64,000 bases of DNA from Neptuniibacter pectenicola. GTDB lineage: Bacteria > Pseudomonadota > Gammaproteobacteria > Pseudomonadales > Balneatricaceae. Under the pieces are notes generated by a model. The model had not been told where the DNA came from. It ran no database searches and worked only from the letters and a program-made list of their open reading frames with translations. Location of the stretch: the NCBI RefSeq assembly GCF_001597735.1, contig NZ_LUTS01000003.1:62001-126000 (forward strand). Direction: 5' to 3'. Shown here one piece after another: positions 8,562 through 18,403 of the stretch. Position 1 is the first letter of the stretch; each line of letters starts with the position of its first letter. Made by a program: the position numbers and the translations under genes.

Positions 8562-9395
8562 TCACGCCGGTGGTGTGGCCCTATGCAGCGCGACCTCTTC
8601 TAGTGGGAATTGAGGATCGCCACAGACATAGAAAAATGGGTTTTCCAACGACTCCTGTTCGTTATAGGCTAATGGCTGCAAGCTGGTTGCATTCACTAAC
8701 CGTCCACCTGCCGCTTCGACAATAGCTTGTGCTGCTGCGGTATCCCATTCGCTGGTTGGAAATAAACGAGGATAAAAATCGGCCACGCCTTCTGCGATTA
8801 GACACATCTTTAATGAGCTGCCGACCGCTTGATTGTGTACGCGCCGAAAATATTTGTAGAGAGGCTTGAGTAGGACGTCATTACGCGTCTGCCCATGTCT
8901 GCGGCTTGCGGCAATAATTAATTCCTGCCCTAAAGGTCTACTGCGGATCTGCGCGGAGCGTTGGCCGTCGATCTGCTTATGGGCGGGGAGTTGTGTGCTA
9001 CCCCAGTAAGCGGTTTTAGTGGCGGGGACATAGATAATGCCAAGCACCGGCTTGTGCTGCTCAATCAAGGCAATATTGATGGTGAACTCATCATTCTGTT
9101 GAATGAACTCTTTTGTGCCATCTAATGGATCAATACACCAGAATCGGTCCCACTGCTGCCGTTGCTGAAAGGTTGTTGATTCATCTTCTTCGCTAAGCTG
9201 TGGAATGTCGGGGGTGAGGGCAAGTAATCCCTTTTGGATGATTTCATGTGCTGCTAGGTCCGCTTTGGTCACGGGTGAAAGGTCTTGCTTAATACGAATA
9301 GCGAAGTCTTTGCTCGTGTAAACCTGCATGATCGCTTCACTGGCCTGCTCACACAGGGGAATAAGTGATTTGATGAGTTTTTTATGATTCATCAC
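8562..9395 (-). CDS. cysQ: 3'(2'),5'-bisphosphate nucleotidase
   Basis: A 277-aa member of the inositol-monophosphatase superfamily that hydrolyses 3'-phosphoadenosine 5'-phosphate to AMP, removing the inhibitory by-product of sulfate assimilation. Metal-binding motifs are present: an acidic LSEEDES stretch, CIDPLDGTKEFI (the DPxDGT signature), and the C-terminal WDTAAAQAIVEAAGG. Length is normal for CysQ (about 246-275). Two consecutive ATG codons begin the frame and either could start it. It lies in the same direction as nudE with a gap of about 50 bp, so the two are probably co-transcribed, an association also seen in Pseudomonas. Confidence 0.93.
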   Translation of the reverse strand: MMNHKKLIKSLIPLCEQASEAIMQVYTSKDFAIRIKQDLSPVTKADLAAHEIIQKGLLALTPDIPQLSEEDESTTFQQRQQWDRFWCIDPLDGTKEFIQQNDEFTINIALIEQHKPVLGIIYVPATKTAYWGSTQLPAHKQIDGQRSAQIRSRPLGQELIIAASRRHGQTRNDVLLKPLYKYFRRVHNQAVGSSLKMCLIAEGVADFYPRLFPTSEWDTAAAQAIVEAAGGRLVNATSLQPLAYNEQESLENPFFYVCGDPQFPLEEVALHRATPPA

Positions 9396-9447
9396 AACGG
9401 CCCTTTTTTTGTTATTGAACCTTGATTGTTACGCCTCTGTTTACAGT

Positions 9448-10008
9448 CTAGTCTCTTTTTGACGATTGTTTAGCCAAAAAATCTTTTACCATATATAAGG
9501 CGGCAATCGCGCGGGCTTCTGTGAAATCTGGATCTGCAACGAGTTGCTCTAATTTATCAAGCGGCCAACGAACAACCTCCATCTCTTCAGGCTCATCACC
9601 TTCCAATCGGCAGGGGTAAAGGTCTTGCGCAACTACGGCCGTAACCGCATGACCCATATAGTTGGGGGCGGAAGTCATAACCTTTAAGGTATGTAAGCGG
9701 TTACTACCAAATCCCGCTTCCTCTTTTAGCTCGCGGTCGGCAGCGGTATGTTCATCCTCGCCTGGATCAATTAAGCCTTTTGGCAAAGTGAGTGTGTAAT
9801 CTTCTATGCCTACCGCATATTCACGAATAAGTAATACGTCGCCATTCTCGGTAATAGGGATAATCATAACCGCGCCATGACCGCGATTAGCTAAACGTTC
9901 ATAGGTACGCTCTGCACCGTTAGAAAAGCGTAGTTCTATCTCTTCAACGTTAAATAATCGACTTTTAGCGGTGTTAGTTATCTTCAAAATCTCGGGTTTA
10001 ACCGTCAT
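9448..10008 (-). CDS. nudE: ADP-compounds hydrolase, Nudix family
   Basis: A 186-aa Nudix hydrolase that cleaves ADP-ribose, Ap3A, NADH and related nucleotides in the cytoplasm. The full Nudix box G-x5-E-x7-REL-x-EE-x-GF is at residues 78-100. The N-terminal beta-rich part and total length match E. coli NudE. It is divergent from yrfG with 32 bp between starts, and the minus-strand start is preceded by AGGAAGG. In E. coli, nudE also stands near yrfG-hslR-hslO, but there igaA (yrfF) lies between; no igaA homologue is present here. Confidence 0.93.
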   Translation of the reverse strand: MTVKPEILKITNTAKSRLFNVEEIELRFSNGAERTYERLANRGHGAVMIIPITENGDVLLIREYAVGIEDYTLTLPKGLIDPGEDEHTAADRELKEEAGFGSNRLHTLKVMTSAPNYMGHAVTAVVAQDLYPCRLEGDEPEEMEVVRWPLDKLEQLVADPDFTEARAIAALYMVKDFLAKQSSKRD

Positions 10009-10040
10009 ACTGAACCTTCCTCCTACAAATGGCCTGAGTA

Positions 10041-10694
10041 ATGTTTGATTGGCAAAATATCGATACCGTGTTGTTAGATATGGACGGCACGCTTCTTGAC
10101 CTACACTTTGACACTTTTTTCTGGCTTGAGCATCTTCCTCTACGTTATGCCCAGATACATGCGATGAAGGTAGATGAGGCTCGTCAGTGGCTTCATGAGC
10201 GTATCATAGAGGAGCAGGGCTCGCTTAATTGGTATTGTTTAGACTATTGGACGCGGGAGCTTAATGTGCCCGTGGCGGAGCTGAAAAGGGAAGTGGCAAC
10301 GAAAATCGCGTTTAGGCCCCACGTAGAGGATTTTTTGTTGGCGTTAAAGCAGCAGGGGATTCGCACCGTAATTGTTACCAATGCGCATCAAGATAGTTTA
10401 TCCCTGAAGGCAGAAACAACGAACCTGGATCAGTTGGTTGATCATGTGATCTGTTCACATGACTTTGGCCTTGCTAAGGAAACATTTGGTTTTTGGGATA
10501 AACTACAAGAGGTCGAAGCGTTTGATAAAGAACGAACACTGCTGGTGGATGATAGCTTTGCTGTGCTTGAAAGCGCCAAAACGTATGGTATCCGTTATCT
10601 GCTTTCAATTTTTCAACCGGATAGCCAGCAGCCTAAAAGAGAGATCGAAGGCTTTTTAGCGATTGATCATTTCAATGAAATTACACCGAAGTAA
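10041..10694 (+). CDS. yrfG: GMP/IMP nucleotidase, HAD family
   Basis: A 217-aa HAD-superfamily phosphatase. Motif I LLDMDGTLLD puts the nucleophile at Asp13 and the acid/base at Asp15. Motif II is in IVTNAHQDS, and the distal acidic motif is LLVDDSF. E. coli YrfG dephosphorylates purine mononucleotides such as GMP and IMP, and similarity plus position immediately before hslR supports the same assignment. The gap to hslR is only 11 bp, so they form an operon. Confidence 0.9.
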   Translation: MFDWQNIDTVLLDMDGTLLDLHFDTFFWLEHLPLRYAQIHAMKVDEARQWLHERIIEEQGSLNWYCLDYWTRELNVPVAELKREVATKIAFRPHVEDFLLALKQQGIRTVIVTNAHQDSLSLKAETTNLDQLVDHVICSHDFGLAKETFGFWDKLQEVEAFDKERTLLVDDSFAVLESAKTYGIRYLLSIFQPDSQQPKREIEGFLAIDHFNEITPK

Positions 10695-10705
10695 GACGGA
10701 AAAGA

Positions 10706-11113
10706 ATGACACAGCCTGACGAGAAAGTTCGTTTAGATAAATGGCTTTGGGCCGCCCGTTTTTATAAAACCCGAGCCGTTGCAAAACAGATGATTGATGG
10801 GGGCAAAGTCCACTACAACGGACAGCGAACTAAGTGTAGTCGCCATGTTGAAGTGGGTGCCACATTAACTATTCGTCAAGGATTTGATGAGAAAGAGATT
10901 GTTGTGGTTGAGCTGTCCGATCGACGTGGAGGCGCACCTGATGCGCAAAAACTCTACCGCGAAACCGACGCAAGTATCCGCAAGCGGGAAGAGAATGCGG
11001 CGCAAAGAAAAGCGATGGGTAGTGGGTTAAACCCACGCAACCGGCCCAACAAAAAAGAACGGCGCCAGATTATCTCTTTTAAGGATAGTGAACGCGGTAT
11101 TTTTGATAAGTAA
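10706..11113 (+). CDS. hslR: Ribosome-associated heat-shock protein Hsp15
   Basis: A 135-aa RNA-binding protein. An S4 domain occupies about residues 8-70 (VRLDKWLWAARFYKTRAVAK, GGKVHYNGQ). A strongly basic C-terminal tail follows (RKREENAAQRKAMG, NPRNRPNKKERRQ). In E. coli, Hsp15 binds 50S subunits carrying stalled nascent chains and helps recycle them after heat stress. It is the second gene after yrfG. In E. coli it is followed directly by hslO, but here a convergent PAP2 phosphatase gene lies between. Confidence 0.93.
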   Translation: MTQPDEKVRLDKWLWAARFYKTRAVAKQMIDGGKVHYNGQRTKCSRHVEVGATLTIRQGFDEKEIVVVELSDRRGGAPDAQKLYRETDASIRKREENAAQRKAMGSGLNPRNRPNKKERRQIISFKDSERGIFDK

Positions 11114-11126
11114 GCTCGCGTGCTTA

Positions 11127-11156
11127 TGCGTTAGGCGCGGTGTTATGCCTAACGCA
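11127..11156. terminator. Hairpin between hslR and the PAP2 gene
   Basis: A 10-bp perfect stem, TGCGTTAGGC (11127-11136) with GCCTAACGCA (11147-11156), lies between two convergent stop codons. There is no clear T-run, so its strength is uncertain. Confidence 0.6.
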
Positions 11157-11167
11157 CTTGTCCCTTG

Positions 11168-11956
11168 TTAACGAGGCTGTTTCAGAATTGGCAGTTGGTT
11201 CAGCCATGGGATCTTGCCAAATAAATCAATTAACGGGCGTAATAGTTTATGTACACCTGATGTGAAATAGTGCATTAGCGGGGTGCAAAAGGCCCAACTA
11301 AGCGTCAGCATCGCCGAGAAGGCCCCGCCAACCAGATTGTCACTGGCCCAGTGAGCGCCACCGACAATACGCGGTAACATAAATAGAAGGGCTAAAAGCA
11401 GGGCGCTTATGGATAGCGCGCTCCGTGCATTTAATAGAATAAAGCCGGCCCACGTAAGTACCACTGCGGCATGGTCGCCAGGGAAACTATGGCCAGCGGA
11501 ATCTTTAGCTGGGATATCCGGAACGATTTTGCTGAATTTAAACGAGGGTTCAAGCACCAGTGAGGGGCTATTGCCGCTCAGGCCGATTGCGCGCGCATAT
11601 TCGTAAACGGACTCCCGTATAGGGAACATCAGTACCAGCAAAAGAATAAACCCAATAAACGCTTGTTGTAGGCGATCCCGTTTTATTCCCATCCCCGGAA
11701 ACGTAATGCTCGCCAGCATGATAAGCAGTGGGATCATGTCGAAAATACGCACATTGGACCATGCCCAGAACCGTGTCCAGCTGTTGTCTTCAGACAGCGT
11801 GCCGTTCAAGGTAAAGAAGATGTTTTGATCAATGCTGCGCCAGAACGCAAAGCCTGTATCCGTCAGGAAAAAACCAATCCATATAAACGCAACGACATGG
11901 CTGATGAGCAGGGCTTTGATATTCCAACGGGTGTTAAAAACAGTAATAGTATTCAT
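11168..11956 (-). CDS. PAP2-family membrane phosphatase
   Basis: A 262-aa integral membrane protein with about six hydrophobic segments and PAP2 (type 2 phosphatidic acid phosphatase) motifs. Motif 2 is visible as SAGHSFPGDHAA and motif 3 as R-x5-H-x3-D in RIVGGAHWASDNLVGG, which holds the nucleophilic histidine. The classical motif 1 (K-x6-RP) is not clear, so substrate is hard to predict. Candidates are undecaprenyl pyrophosphate, phosphatidylglycerophosphate or lipid A phosphate groups. It reads opposite to hslR and is divergent from hslO, interrupting an hslR-hslO pairing that is contiguous in E. coli. Confidence 0.85.
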   Translation of the reverse strand: MNTITVFNTRWNIKALLISHVVAFIWIGFFLTDTGFAFWRSIDQNIFFTLNGTLSEDNSWTRFWAWSNVRIFDMIPLLIMLASITFPGMGIKRDRLQQAFIGFILLLVLMFPIRESVYEYARAIGLSGNSPSLVLEPSFKFSKIVPDIPAKDSAGHSFPGDHAAVVLTWAGFILLNARSALSISALLLALLFMLPRIVGGAHWASDNLVGGAFSAMLTLSWAFCTPLMHYFTSGVHKLLRPLIDLFGKIPWLNQLPILKQPR

Positions 11957-12078
11957 TATTATATTTGTATCTATGGCTGGCTCGAATAGTAGAGTGGGTA
12001 TGATAAAATATATCTACAGCCTTGAATATCAATTTAGGTATTCAACTTCCTCTCTAATCAGCGAATAGACTTATTTAT

Positions 12079-12951
12079 ATGAGTAACCCGGATCAAATCC
12101 AGCGCATTATGTTTGATGAGTTGGATATACGAGGCGTCGTTTCAGGCCTTAAACAAACCTGCAGTGATTGTTTTGAAAATCATGACTATCCACCCGTGAT
12201 TAAACAGGTGCTAGGTGAGATGTTGGCGGCGGTTAGCTTGCTGAGCTCTAACCTTAAGTTTGAAGGGCGTTTAATTCTTCAGGCTCAAGGGCAGGGGAAT
12301 GTACGTCTTTTAATGGCAGAAACAAATCAGAACCGAGATGTGAGGGCGATTGCCCGCTTAGAGGGTGATGTGCCTGACAATGCCTCTTTTGTTGAATTGC
12401 TGCCCCAAGGGCAGGTGGTATTGACGATTGAGCCGGAAAATGGACATCGTTATCAGGGTGTTGTGCCTTTAGATGGTGAAAACTTAGCGAAATGCCTTGA
12501 GCGTTATTTTATTAGCTCCGAGCAGCTGCCCACTTATGTGCAATTAGCATCGGATGGTGAGATGGCGGCGGGATTGATGCTGCAAGTGTTACCAGCGGAA
12601 GGCTCAGGCCAAGAGGATTGGGAACGCATCAGTTTATTGGCATCGACCCTAAAGAGTGTTGAGTTGCTTGAATTAGACAACGAAACGTTGCTGTTCCGTT
12701 TATTCCATGAAGAAACATGCCGCCTTTATGAGCCTGACCCTGTGCAGTTTAAGTGTACCTGTTCACGGGCGCGTAGTTTGGCGTCGCTGAAGTTGGTAGG
12801 TAAGGCTGAGCTAGAGTCGCTGATTGAAGAGGAGGGGCAGATTGATGTGCATTGTCAGTTCTGTAATAGCCACTACCGATTCGATTTGGCGGATGTTGAC
12901 GCGTTATTTTCCGAATCTGGGCACACCGATGATAGCGGGAATGTACATTAA
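12079..12951 (+). CDS. hslO: Redox-regulated chaperone Hsp33
   Basis: A 290-aa cytoplasmic holdase chaperone activated by oxidative unfolding. The zinc-binding cysteines of the redox switch are all present: Cys226 and Cys228 (KCTCSR), Cys259 and Cys262 (HCQFCN). The N-terminal body matches the family and length is typical (about 290). The ATG at 12079 follows an AT-rich leader. A CTTGAA element about 55 bases upstream resembles a sigma-32 -35 box, but I could not find the matching -10. pckA follows in the same direction after about 170 bp, as in other gammaproteobacteria. Confidence 0.96.
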   Translation: MSNPDQIQRIMFDELDIRGVVSGLKQTCSDCFENHDYPPVIKQVLGEMLAAVSLLSSNLKFEGRLILQAQGQGNVRLLMAETNQNRDVRAIARLEGDVPDNASFVELLPQGQVVLTIEPENGHRYQGVVPLDGENLAKCLERYFISSEQLPTYVQLASDGEMAAGLMLQVLPAEGSGQEDWERISLLASTLKSVELLELDNETLLFRLFHEETCRLYEPDPVQFKCTCSRARSLASLKLVGKAELESLIEEEGQIDVHCQFCNSHYRFDLADVDALFSESGHTDDSGNVH

Positions 12952-13122
12952 TTGAACACCTTTAGCTCAAAATTGCGTTAAGTCAACTCTTAAATGTTTT
13001 GGGGAATGGCGTTTAGTGCGATTTTTGTGCATAATACGCCTCCTTATAAATACGATATATAGACACCTTACGCCTTATTATTTAGGAAACGTTATTGGCG
13101 CCTATGCCAAGGGAACCCAGTA

Positions 13123-14670
13123 ATGACCAAAGATTCATTGAACATTGCATACCGAAATTTAAGCCCAGCTGAGCTAGTTGAAAAAGCCATTCTTAATGGT
13201 GAAGGTACACTAGCTGATACAGGCGCCCTCGTAGTAACAACGGGCAAACGTACAGGTCGCTCACCGATGGATCGTTACATCGTTGACGAGCCAAGTACTT
13301 CAGATTCGATCGATTGGGGCAATATCAACCGTCCTTTCGATACCGATAAGTTTGATGCCCTATGGACTCGCGTAGAAGAGTTTATAGCGGATAAAGAACA
13401 CTTCGTATCTAACGTACACGTCGGCTCCGATCCAAGTCACTACCTTGCTGTTAAAATGACAACTCAGACTGCGTGGCAGAATCTGTTTGGTCAAAATCTA
13501 TTCATTCGCCCTGCGGAGTACAATCCAAAAGCGAAAGAAGAGTGGCAAGTCCTAAACGTTGCAGGTTTCGAGTGTATTCCTGAGCGTGATGGTACTAACA
13601 GTGATGGTTGTGTCATCCTTAACTTCGCGCAGCGTAAAGTATTGCTTGTGGGCATGCGTTATGCGGGCGAGATGAAGAAAGCGATGTTCTCTGTTCAAAA
13701 CTTCCTACTGCCAGAAAAAGATGTGCTTCCAATGCACTGTTCTGCCAACGTAGGCGAAGATAACAGTACTACATTGTTCTTCGGCCTTTCTGGTACAGGT
13801 AAAACAACACTGTCTGCTGACCCTGATCGTTACCTTATTGGTGATGACGAGCATGGTTGGGGCAAAGGCGTTGTCTTTAACTTGGAAGGTGGTTGCTACG
13901 CTAAGACAATCAACCTAAGCCAGAAAAATGAACCTATTATCTGGGATGCTATCCGTTTTGGTGCGATCGTTGAGAACGTAACACTTAATGAAAAGCGTAC
14001 CGCTGATTATGATGATACGTCTCTGACTGAGAATGGTCGTTGTGCATACCCATTACAGCATGTTGAAAAACGTACTGAAACGAACATGGGCGATGAGCCA
14101 GATTCAATTGTCTTCCTAACATGCGACTTAACCGGTGTATTACCGCCGGTTTCTGTATTAACGAAAGAAGCGGCTGCGTACCACTTCCTATCGGGTTATA
14201 CCGCGCTTGTCGGTTCAACTGAAATGGGTTCAGGTGGTGGTATTAAATCTACCTTCTCTACGTGTTTTGGTGCGCCTTTCTTCCCGCGTCCAGCGCATGT
14301 GTACGCTGAATTGCTAATGAAGCGTATTGAAGAGTTCGGCTCTAAAGTTTACCTAGTTAATACTGGCTGGACAGGCGGTTCTTACGGTACAGGCCAGCGT
14401 TTCAGTATTCCTACAACTCGCGGTATTATTAGTGCGATTCAGAACGGTGCTCTAGCGGGTGCTGAGACGATTAAGTTGGATGGTTTGAACCTTGATGTGC
14501 CAGTTTCCGTTCCTGGTGTTGATTCTGGTTTATTAAACCCACGTGAAACATGGGCTGATAAATCAACGTATGATGCCGCTGCAACAGACCTGATTGGTCA
14601 GTTTGTTTCAAACTTTAAGAAGTTTGATGGCGTATCAGAAGATATTGTTGCAGCGGGCCCTAAACTTTAA
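13123..14670 (+). CDS. pckA: Phosphoenolpyruvate carboxykinase (ATP)
   Basis: A 515-aa ATP-dependent enzyme that converts oxaloacetate to phosphoenolpyruvate, the entry step of gluconeogenesis. The kinase P-loop GLSGTGKTT is at about residues 221-229, followed by the metal-binding acidic GDDEHGWG. Early motifs [14 protein letters not shown] and the substrate-binding [12 protein letters not shown] are present. Length is slightly below E. coli (540). Its marked preference for a narrow set of codons (for example ACA and CTA) resembles tuf and the ribosomal genes here and suggests high expression. It is probably monocistronic, ending at a strong terminator. Confidence 0.97.
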   Translation: MTKDSLNIAYRNLSPAELVEKAILNGEGTLADTGALVVTTGKRTGRSPMDRYIVDEPSTSDSIDWGNINRPFDTDKFDALWTRVEEFIADKEHFVSNVHVGSDPSHYLAVKMTTQTAWQNLFGQNLFIRPAEYNPKAKEEWQVLNVAGFECIPERDGTNSDGCVILNFAQRKVLLVGMRYAGEMKKAMFSVQNFLLPEKDVLPMHCSANVGEDNSTTLFFGLSGTGKTTLSADPDRYLIGDDEHGWGKGVVFNLEGGCYAKTINLSQKNEPIIWDAIRFGAIVENVTLNEKRTADYDDTSLTENGRCAYPLQHVEKRTETNMGDEPDSIVFLTCDLTGVLPPVSVLTKEAAAYHFLSGYTALVGSTEMGSGGGIKSTFSTCFGAPFFPRPAHVYAELLMKRIEEFGSKVYLVNTGWTGGSYGTGQRFSIPTTRGIISAIQNGALAGAETIKLDGLNLDVPVSVPGVDSGLLNPRETWADKSTYDAAATDLIGQFVSNFKKFDGVSEDIVAAGPKL

Positions 14671-14689
14671 GGCATCGCTGACCCTATAA

Positions 14690-14720
14690 AAAGCCCCTGT
14701 ATTTCTACAGGGGCTTTTTT
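14690..14720 (+). terminator. pckA intrinsic terminator
   Basis: AAAGCCCCTGTA pairs with TACAGGGGCTTT (14690-14701 with 14706-14717) around a TTTC loop, followed by further T's. It is a near-ideal terminator that could also serve ppx from the other strand. Confidence 0.95.
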
Positions 14721-14750
14721 GTGGCTGGCTCAAAAAAAACGGTTTAGATA

Positions 14751-16265
14751 TTACTGAACGCGCAGTTTTATATCGGCTCCGTTTAAGTAGTCTGCTTCCT
14801 GTTCTAAATCAGCCAATGTTAACGGGTGAAGCTCTAGCCAGCCCTCAGGAAACTCGACGATAAGCTTTTTGTTATCCACACGAAATGCGATGGCGGGTAG
14901 TCTGTCTTTTGAGCGGCTTCTGTGTAATACAACGGCGATGCGCAATAAAACACACAAGTGGGCATAGGCGTCTTGCAGGCGTTTAGGCAGTGTTTTGAAC
15001 TCATCCTTGGGGAATTTTCGCCGATGACCCCTGACCAAGGTTGCTAGCTGCAATTGCTCCTGGGTGGTGAAGCCGGGAAGATCAGCGTGGGTGAGTAAAT
15101 AGGCACTGTGTTTGTGAAACTGACTATGGGCAATGGTTAAACCTATCTCGTGGGTTTTCGCCGCCCAGCTCAACATATCGTAATGCTTGCGAGAGAGTTG
15201 CCAGTCATCTTTGACTTGGGCCCAAGCTAATAGGGCCGTATGTTCCACTCTATCCGCCTGTTCTTGGTCCACATGGTAACGCTGCATAATGGCGTTGATT
15301 GTACGATCGCGTACATCTTCATGGCGAAGGCGTCCGGCCATGTCATAAAGCACGCCTTCACGAAGTGCGCCCTCAGAGAAGGCCATCTCTTTAATATCGA
15401 GTGCTTCAAATGCTGCGCATAATATAGCAACACCAGCGGGGAATACTTTCTGTCGTTCAGGTTTTAGGTCTGCAATATCAATATCTGCGCTGTTTTCAAA
15501 GCTTAAGATTTTGTCTCTCAGCGCGTGCAAGGCTGTTTTTGTGATTCGGTCGTCGCTCAGTCCGATGCTAATGCAAGCATTACGAACCGCTTTGATCGTG
15601 CCTGATGAGCCGACAACACTGTTCCAGCCATGATCTTGGTAGGAAAACTTGATTGACTGTAGCTCTTGCAGTGCCGCTGTTTGCGCACGTTTAAAGTTTT
15701 TGGCATTGATGCAGTCATCAGGAAAGTAACGTTTGGTGAAGCTGACGCAGCCCATATGTAGGCTTTCCATCATATTGGGTTCGAACCGTTCACCAATAAT
15801 AAACTCGGTACTGCCGCCGCCAATATCAATCACTAAGCGGGCACCTTTATCATCGGCTAATGTATGCGAGACGCCGAGATAGATCAGGCGCGCTTCTTCG
15901 CGTCCGGCGATGATCTCAAGCGGGGTGCCTAGAATATTTTCAGCTTCATCAATGAATTCGCGGCTGTTTTTAGCCTCGCGTAGCGCGTTGGTGCCAACGA
16001 CCCTTACGGCATCGCTAGGCAGGTCTTTTATACGCTGAGCAAAGCGACTAAGGCAGTCAAGACCGCGTTTTTTGGCTTCATCAGTGAGGTAACGTTTATC
16101 GTTGATCCCAGCAGCAAGCTGAACTTTATCGGACATAACATCAACGGTCCGCAGTTCTCCTTGATCAAGCTGCGCTACCACAATGTGGAAGCTGTTTGAC
16201 CCAAGGTCTATAGCAGCGAGAAATTGCTCTTCAATGTTATCTATAGCAGTGGTCTGCTCGGTCAT
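14751..16265 (-). CDS. ppx: Exopolyphosphatase
   Basis: A 504-aa Ppx/GppA-family phosphatase that removes terminal phosphate from long-chain polyphosphate. Actin-like ATPase-fold motifs are clear: FLAAIDLGSNSFHIVVAQ near the N-terminus and LVIDIGGGSTEFIIG at about residues 150-165. An HD-like helical C-terminal domain follows (AKTHEIGLTIAHSQFHKHSAYL). Length matches E. coli Ppx (513). It is divergent from trxA with about 250 bp between. The ppx-trxA-rho order also occurs in Pseudomonas. No ppk gene lies beside it. Confidence 0.94.
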   Translation of the reverse strand: MTEQTTAIDNIEEQFLAAIDLGSNSFHIVVAQLDQGELRTVDVMSDKVQLAAGINDKRYLTDEAKKRGLDCLSRFAQRIKDLPSDAVRVVGTNALREAKNSREFIDEAENILGTPLEIIAGREEARLIYLGVSHTLADDKGARLVIDIGGGSTEFIIGERFEPNMMESLHMGCVSFTKRYFPDDCINAKNFKRAQTAALQELQSIKFSYQDHGWNSVVGSSGTIKAVRNACISIGLSDDRITKTALHALRDKILSFENSADIDIADLKPERQKVFPAGVAILCAAFEALDIKEMAFSEGALREGVLYDMAGRLRHEDVRDRTINAIMQRYHVDQEQADRVEHTALLAWAQVKDDWQLSRKHYDMLSWAAKTHEIGLTIAHSQFHKHSAYLLTHADLPGFTTQEQLQLATLVRGHRRKFPKDEFKTLPKRLQDAYAHLCVLLRIAVVLHRSRSKDRLPAIAFRVDNKKLIVEFPEGWLELHPLTLADLEQEADYLNGADIKLRVQ

Positions 16266-16522
16266 TATGAAAAAGCCTCATGGACAATAGAGATGGAAGC
16301 GGAGAGTAGAGTACCAAAAGAAACCGCGGGCTGCAGTCGCTTTTCATTCACATAGTGCAAAGGGATAATACTGACTTGTTTTACAACGATTTATTACGAT
16401 CAATCACCCTTCTAATCGATAAAATGGTCGCTAATTGGCGACAACCCCGTTACACAACGGCCTGTTGGGTGTTATTATCGGCGGTCTGATTAAAGTGTTG
16501 GGTGCAGCGGAGAAGAGTCCCC

Positions 16523-16849
16523 ATGAGTGAAAACATTGTAAATGTTACAGATGCTTCCTTCGAAGAAGATGTTCTCAAGGCTGAAAGTGCGGTCTTAGTG
16601 GATTACTGGGCTGAATGGTGCGGTCCTTGTAAGATGATTGCTCCAGTTCTTGAAGAAATTGCAAAAGAGTATGGCGATCAGCTTAAAATTTGTAAGCTGA
16701 ATATCGACGAAAACAGTGAAACACCACCAAGGTTCGGTATTCGTGGTATTCCTACGCTAATGTTGTTCAAGGGCGGTAATGTTGAAGCAACGAAGGTGGG
16801 TGCTTTATCAAAATCCCAGCTAGCTGCGTTCATCGAAGCTAACCTGTAA
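16523..16849 (+). CDS. trxA: Thioredoxin 1
   Basis: A 108-aa cytoplasmic disulfide reductant with the active site [10 protein letters not shown] (Cys33/Cys36) and the conserved cis-proline segment [11 protein letters not shown]. The frame opens at a GTG seven codons upstream, but the ATG at 16523 gives the canonical [10 protein letters not shown] start with a purine-rich GGAGA sequence 5' of it. It is a single gene followed by a hairpin terminator and then the rho leader. Confidence 0.97.
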   Translation: MSENIVNVTDASFEEDVLKAESAVLVDYWAEWCGPCKMIAPVLEEIAKEYGDQLKICKLNIDENSETPPRFGIRGIPTLMLFKGGNVEATKVGALSKSQLAAFIEANL

Positions 16850-16861
16850 GTGAATAAGCCA

Positions 16862-16906
16862 AGAAAGTGTGATGTTGTATAAAACATGACACTTTCTCGT
16901 CTTTTT
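16862..16906 (+). terminator. trxA terminator
   Basis: AGAAAGTGT (16862-16870) pairs with ACACTTTCT (16889-16897) and the stem extends inward through ATGTT/AACAT with one mismatch. CGTCTTTTT follows. Confidence 0.85.
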
Positions 16907-17079
16907 CTATAGACAGGCGGTTTTCTTCCTTCTATAGTGTTCAGAGTTTGGCCAGCCTGCTAAAACTTATCCTTCTTTTTTCTTTGTTTTAGTAATGAGC
17001 TATTAAAGGCCATTTTTGTATTTCTTCCTAAATTCCATCCAAATAAAAAAATCAGCCTAGTGCTTGTTTCCTCCAAACT
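16907..17079 (+). promoter_or_regulatory. rho promoter and leader region
   Basis: About 170 bases precede the rho start, pyrimidine-rich on the plus strand (runs such as CTTCTTTTTTC and TTGTTTCCTCC). Rho is autogenously attenuated in its leader in other gammaproteobacteria. The pyrimidine-rich, weakly structured character here fits that but does not prove it. No clear Shine-Dalgarno sequence lies immediately before the rho ATG. Confidence 0.4.
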
Positions 17080-18339
17080 ATGAATCTTACTGAATTAAAA
17101 ACTAAAAGCGTTCCCGAGTTACTTGATATTGCCAAAGGCATGGGAATGGATAACTTGGCGCGTTCCCGTAAACAGGATGTTATTTTTGCTATCCTGAAAC
17201 GTCATGCTAAAGGTGGCGAAGATATATACGGCAACGGTGTCCTCGAAATTTTGCAGGATGGCTTCGGCTTTCTGCGCTCAGCTGACTCCTCCTACTTAGC
17301 TGGCCCTGATGATATTTATGTATCACCAAGCCAGATTCGTCGTTTCAACCTACGTACAGGTGATACGATTGAGGGTAAGATTCGTCCACCTAAGGATGGC
17401 GAGCGCTATTTTGCATTGTTAAAAGTTAATGAGATTAACTACGACAAGCCAGATAATGCCAAAAATAAAATTTTATTCGAAAACCTGACGCCGTTATTTG
17501 CGCAGGATCGTTTAAGAATGGAGATTGGTAACGGCAGTACAGAAGATCTGACTGCTCGCGTTATCGATCTTGTTTGCCCTATGGGTAAAGGTCAGCGTGC
17601 ATTGGTGGTATCGCCACCTAAAGCGGGTAAGACCTTAATGTTACAGAATATTGCGAACAGCATTACGCGTAACAATCCAGAAACACATCTAATTGTCTTG
17701 CTAATTGATGAACGTCCAGAGGAAGTAACAGAGATGCAGCGCACCGTTCGTGGTGAAGTTGTTGCGTCAACGTTCGATGAGCCTCCAGCACGTCATGTTC
17801 AAGTCGCAGAGATGGTTATCGAGAAAGCTAAACGTCTGACTGAACATAAAAAAGATGTGGTTATCCTCCTTGATTCGATTACGCGATTGGCGCGTGCCTA
17901 TAATACGGTTATTCCATCGTCTGGTAAGGTGCTAACCGGTGGTGTTGATGCCCACGCATTGGAACGTCCAAAACGTTTCTTTGGTGCTGCGCGTAATATT
18001 GAAGAGGGTGGCAGCCTGACAATTATCGCTACGGCGTTGGTTGATACAGGTTCTAAAATGGACGAAGTTATTTTCGAAGAGTTCAAAGGTACAGGTAACT
18101 CTGAAGTTCATCTCGACCGTAAGATTGCTGAGAAACGTGTATTCCCTGCAATTAATATCCGTCGTTCAGGCACACGCCGTGAAGATCTTCTGACCTCTGA
18201 AGAGGAGCTGCAACGTATGTGGATTCTACGTAAGCTGCTTGATTCAATGGAAGATACGGCAGCAACAGAGTTTGTTATTGATAAGTTGAAAGACTTTAAA
18301 ACAAATGATGAGTTCTTCCTGTCGATGAAGCGGAAATAA
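17080..18339 (+). CDS. rho: Transcription termination factor Rho
   Basis: A 419-aa hexameric RNA helicase, the same length as E. coli Rho. Residues 1-130 hold the RNA-binding part with the cold-shock-like primary site ([33 protein letters not shown]). The ATPase has a P-loop in SPPKAGKTL (about 178-186), a Walker B region in [16 protein letters not shown], and the Q-loop/R-loop region GALVDTG-type sequence before the C-terminus. It is flanked by trxA upstream and ubiD downstream with a terminator at each boundary. Confidence 0.98.
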   Translation: MNLTELKTKSVPELLDIAKGMGMDNLARSRKQDVIFAILKRHAKGGEDIYGNGVLEILQDGFGFLRSADSSYLAGPDDIYVSPSQIRRFNLRTGDTIEGKIRPPKDGERYFALLKVNEINYDKPDNAKNKILFENLTPLFAQDRLRMEIGNGSTEDLTARVIDLVCPMGKGQRALVVSPPKAGKTLMLQNIANSITRNNPETHLIVLLIDERPEEVTEMQRTVRGEVVASTFDEPPARHVQVAEMVIEKAKRLTEHKKDVVILLDSITRLARAYNTVIPSSGKVLTGGVDAHALERPKRFFGAARNIEEGGSLTIIATALVDTGSKMDEVIFEEFKGTGNSEVHLDRKIAEKRVFPAINIRRSGTRREDLLTSEEELQRMWILRKLLDSMEDTAATEFVIDKLKDFKTNDEFFLSMKRK

Positions 18340-18353
18340 ACCAGTTTACGTAT

Positions 18354-18383
18354 AAAAGGGTGAGCTTCTGCTTGCCCTTTTTT
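18354..18383 (+). terminator. rho terminator
   Basis: AAAAGGGTGAGC pairs, with two G-T wobbles, with GCTTGCCCTTTT around a TTCT loop, ending in a run of T's. It lies 15 bases after the rho stop and 20 before ubiD. Confidence 0.85.
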
Positions 18384-18403
18384 GTTTTTACTAGGTTCTA
18401 TAC

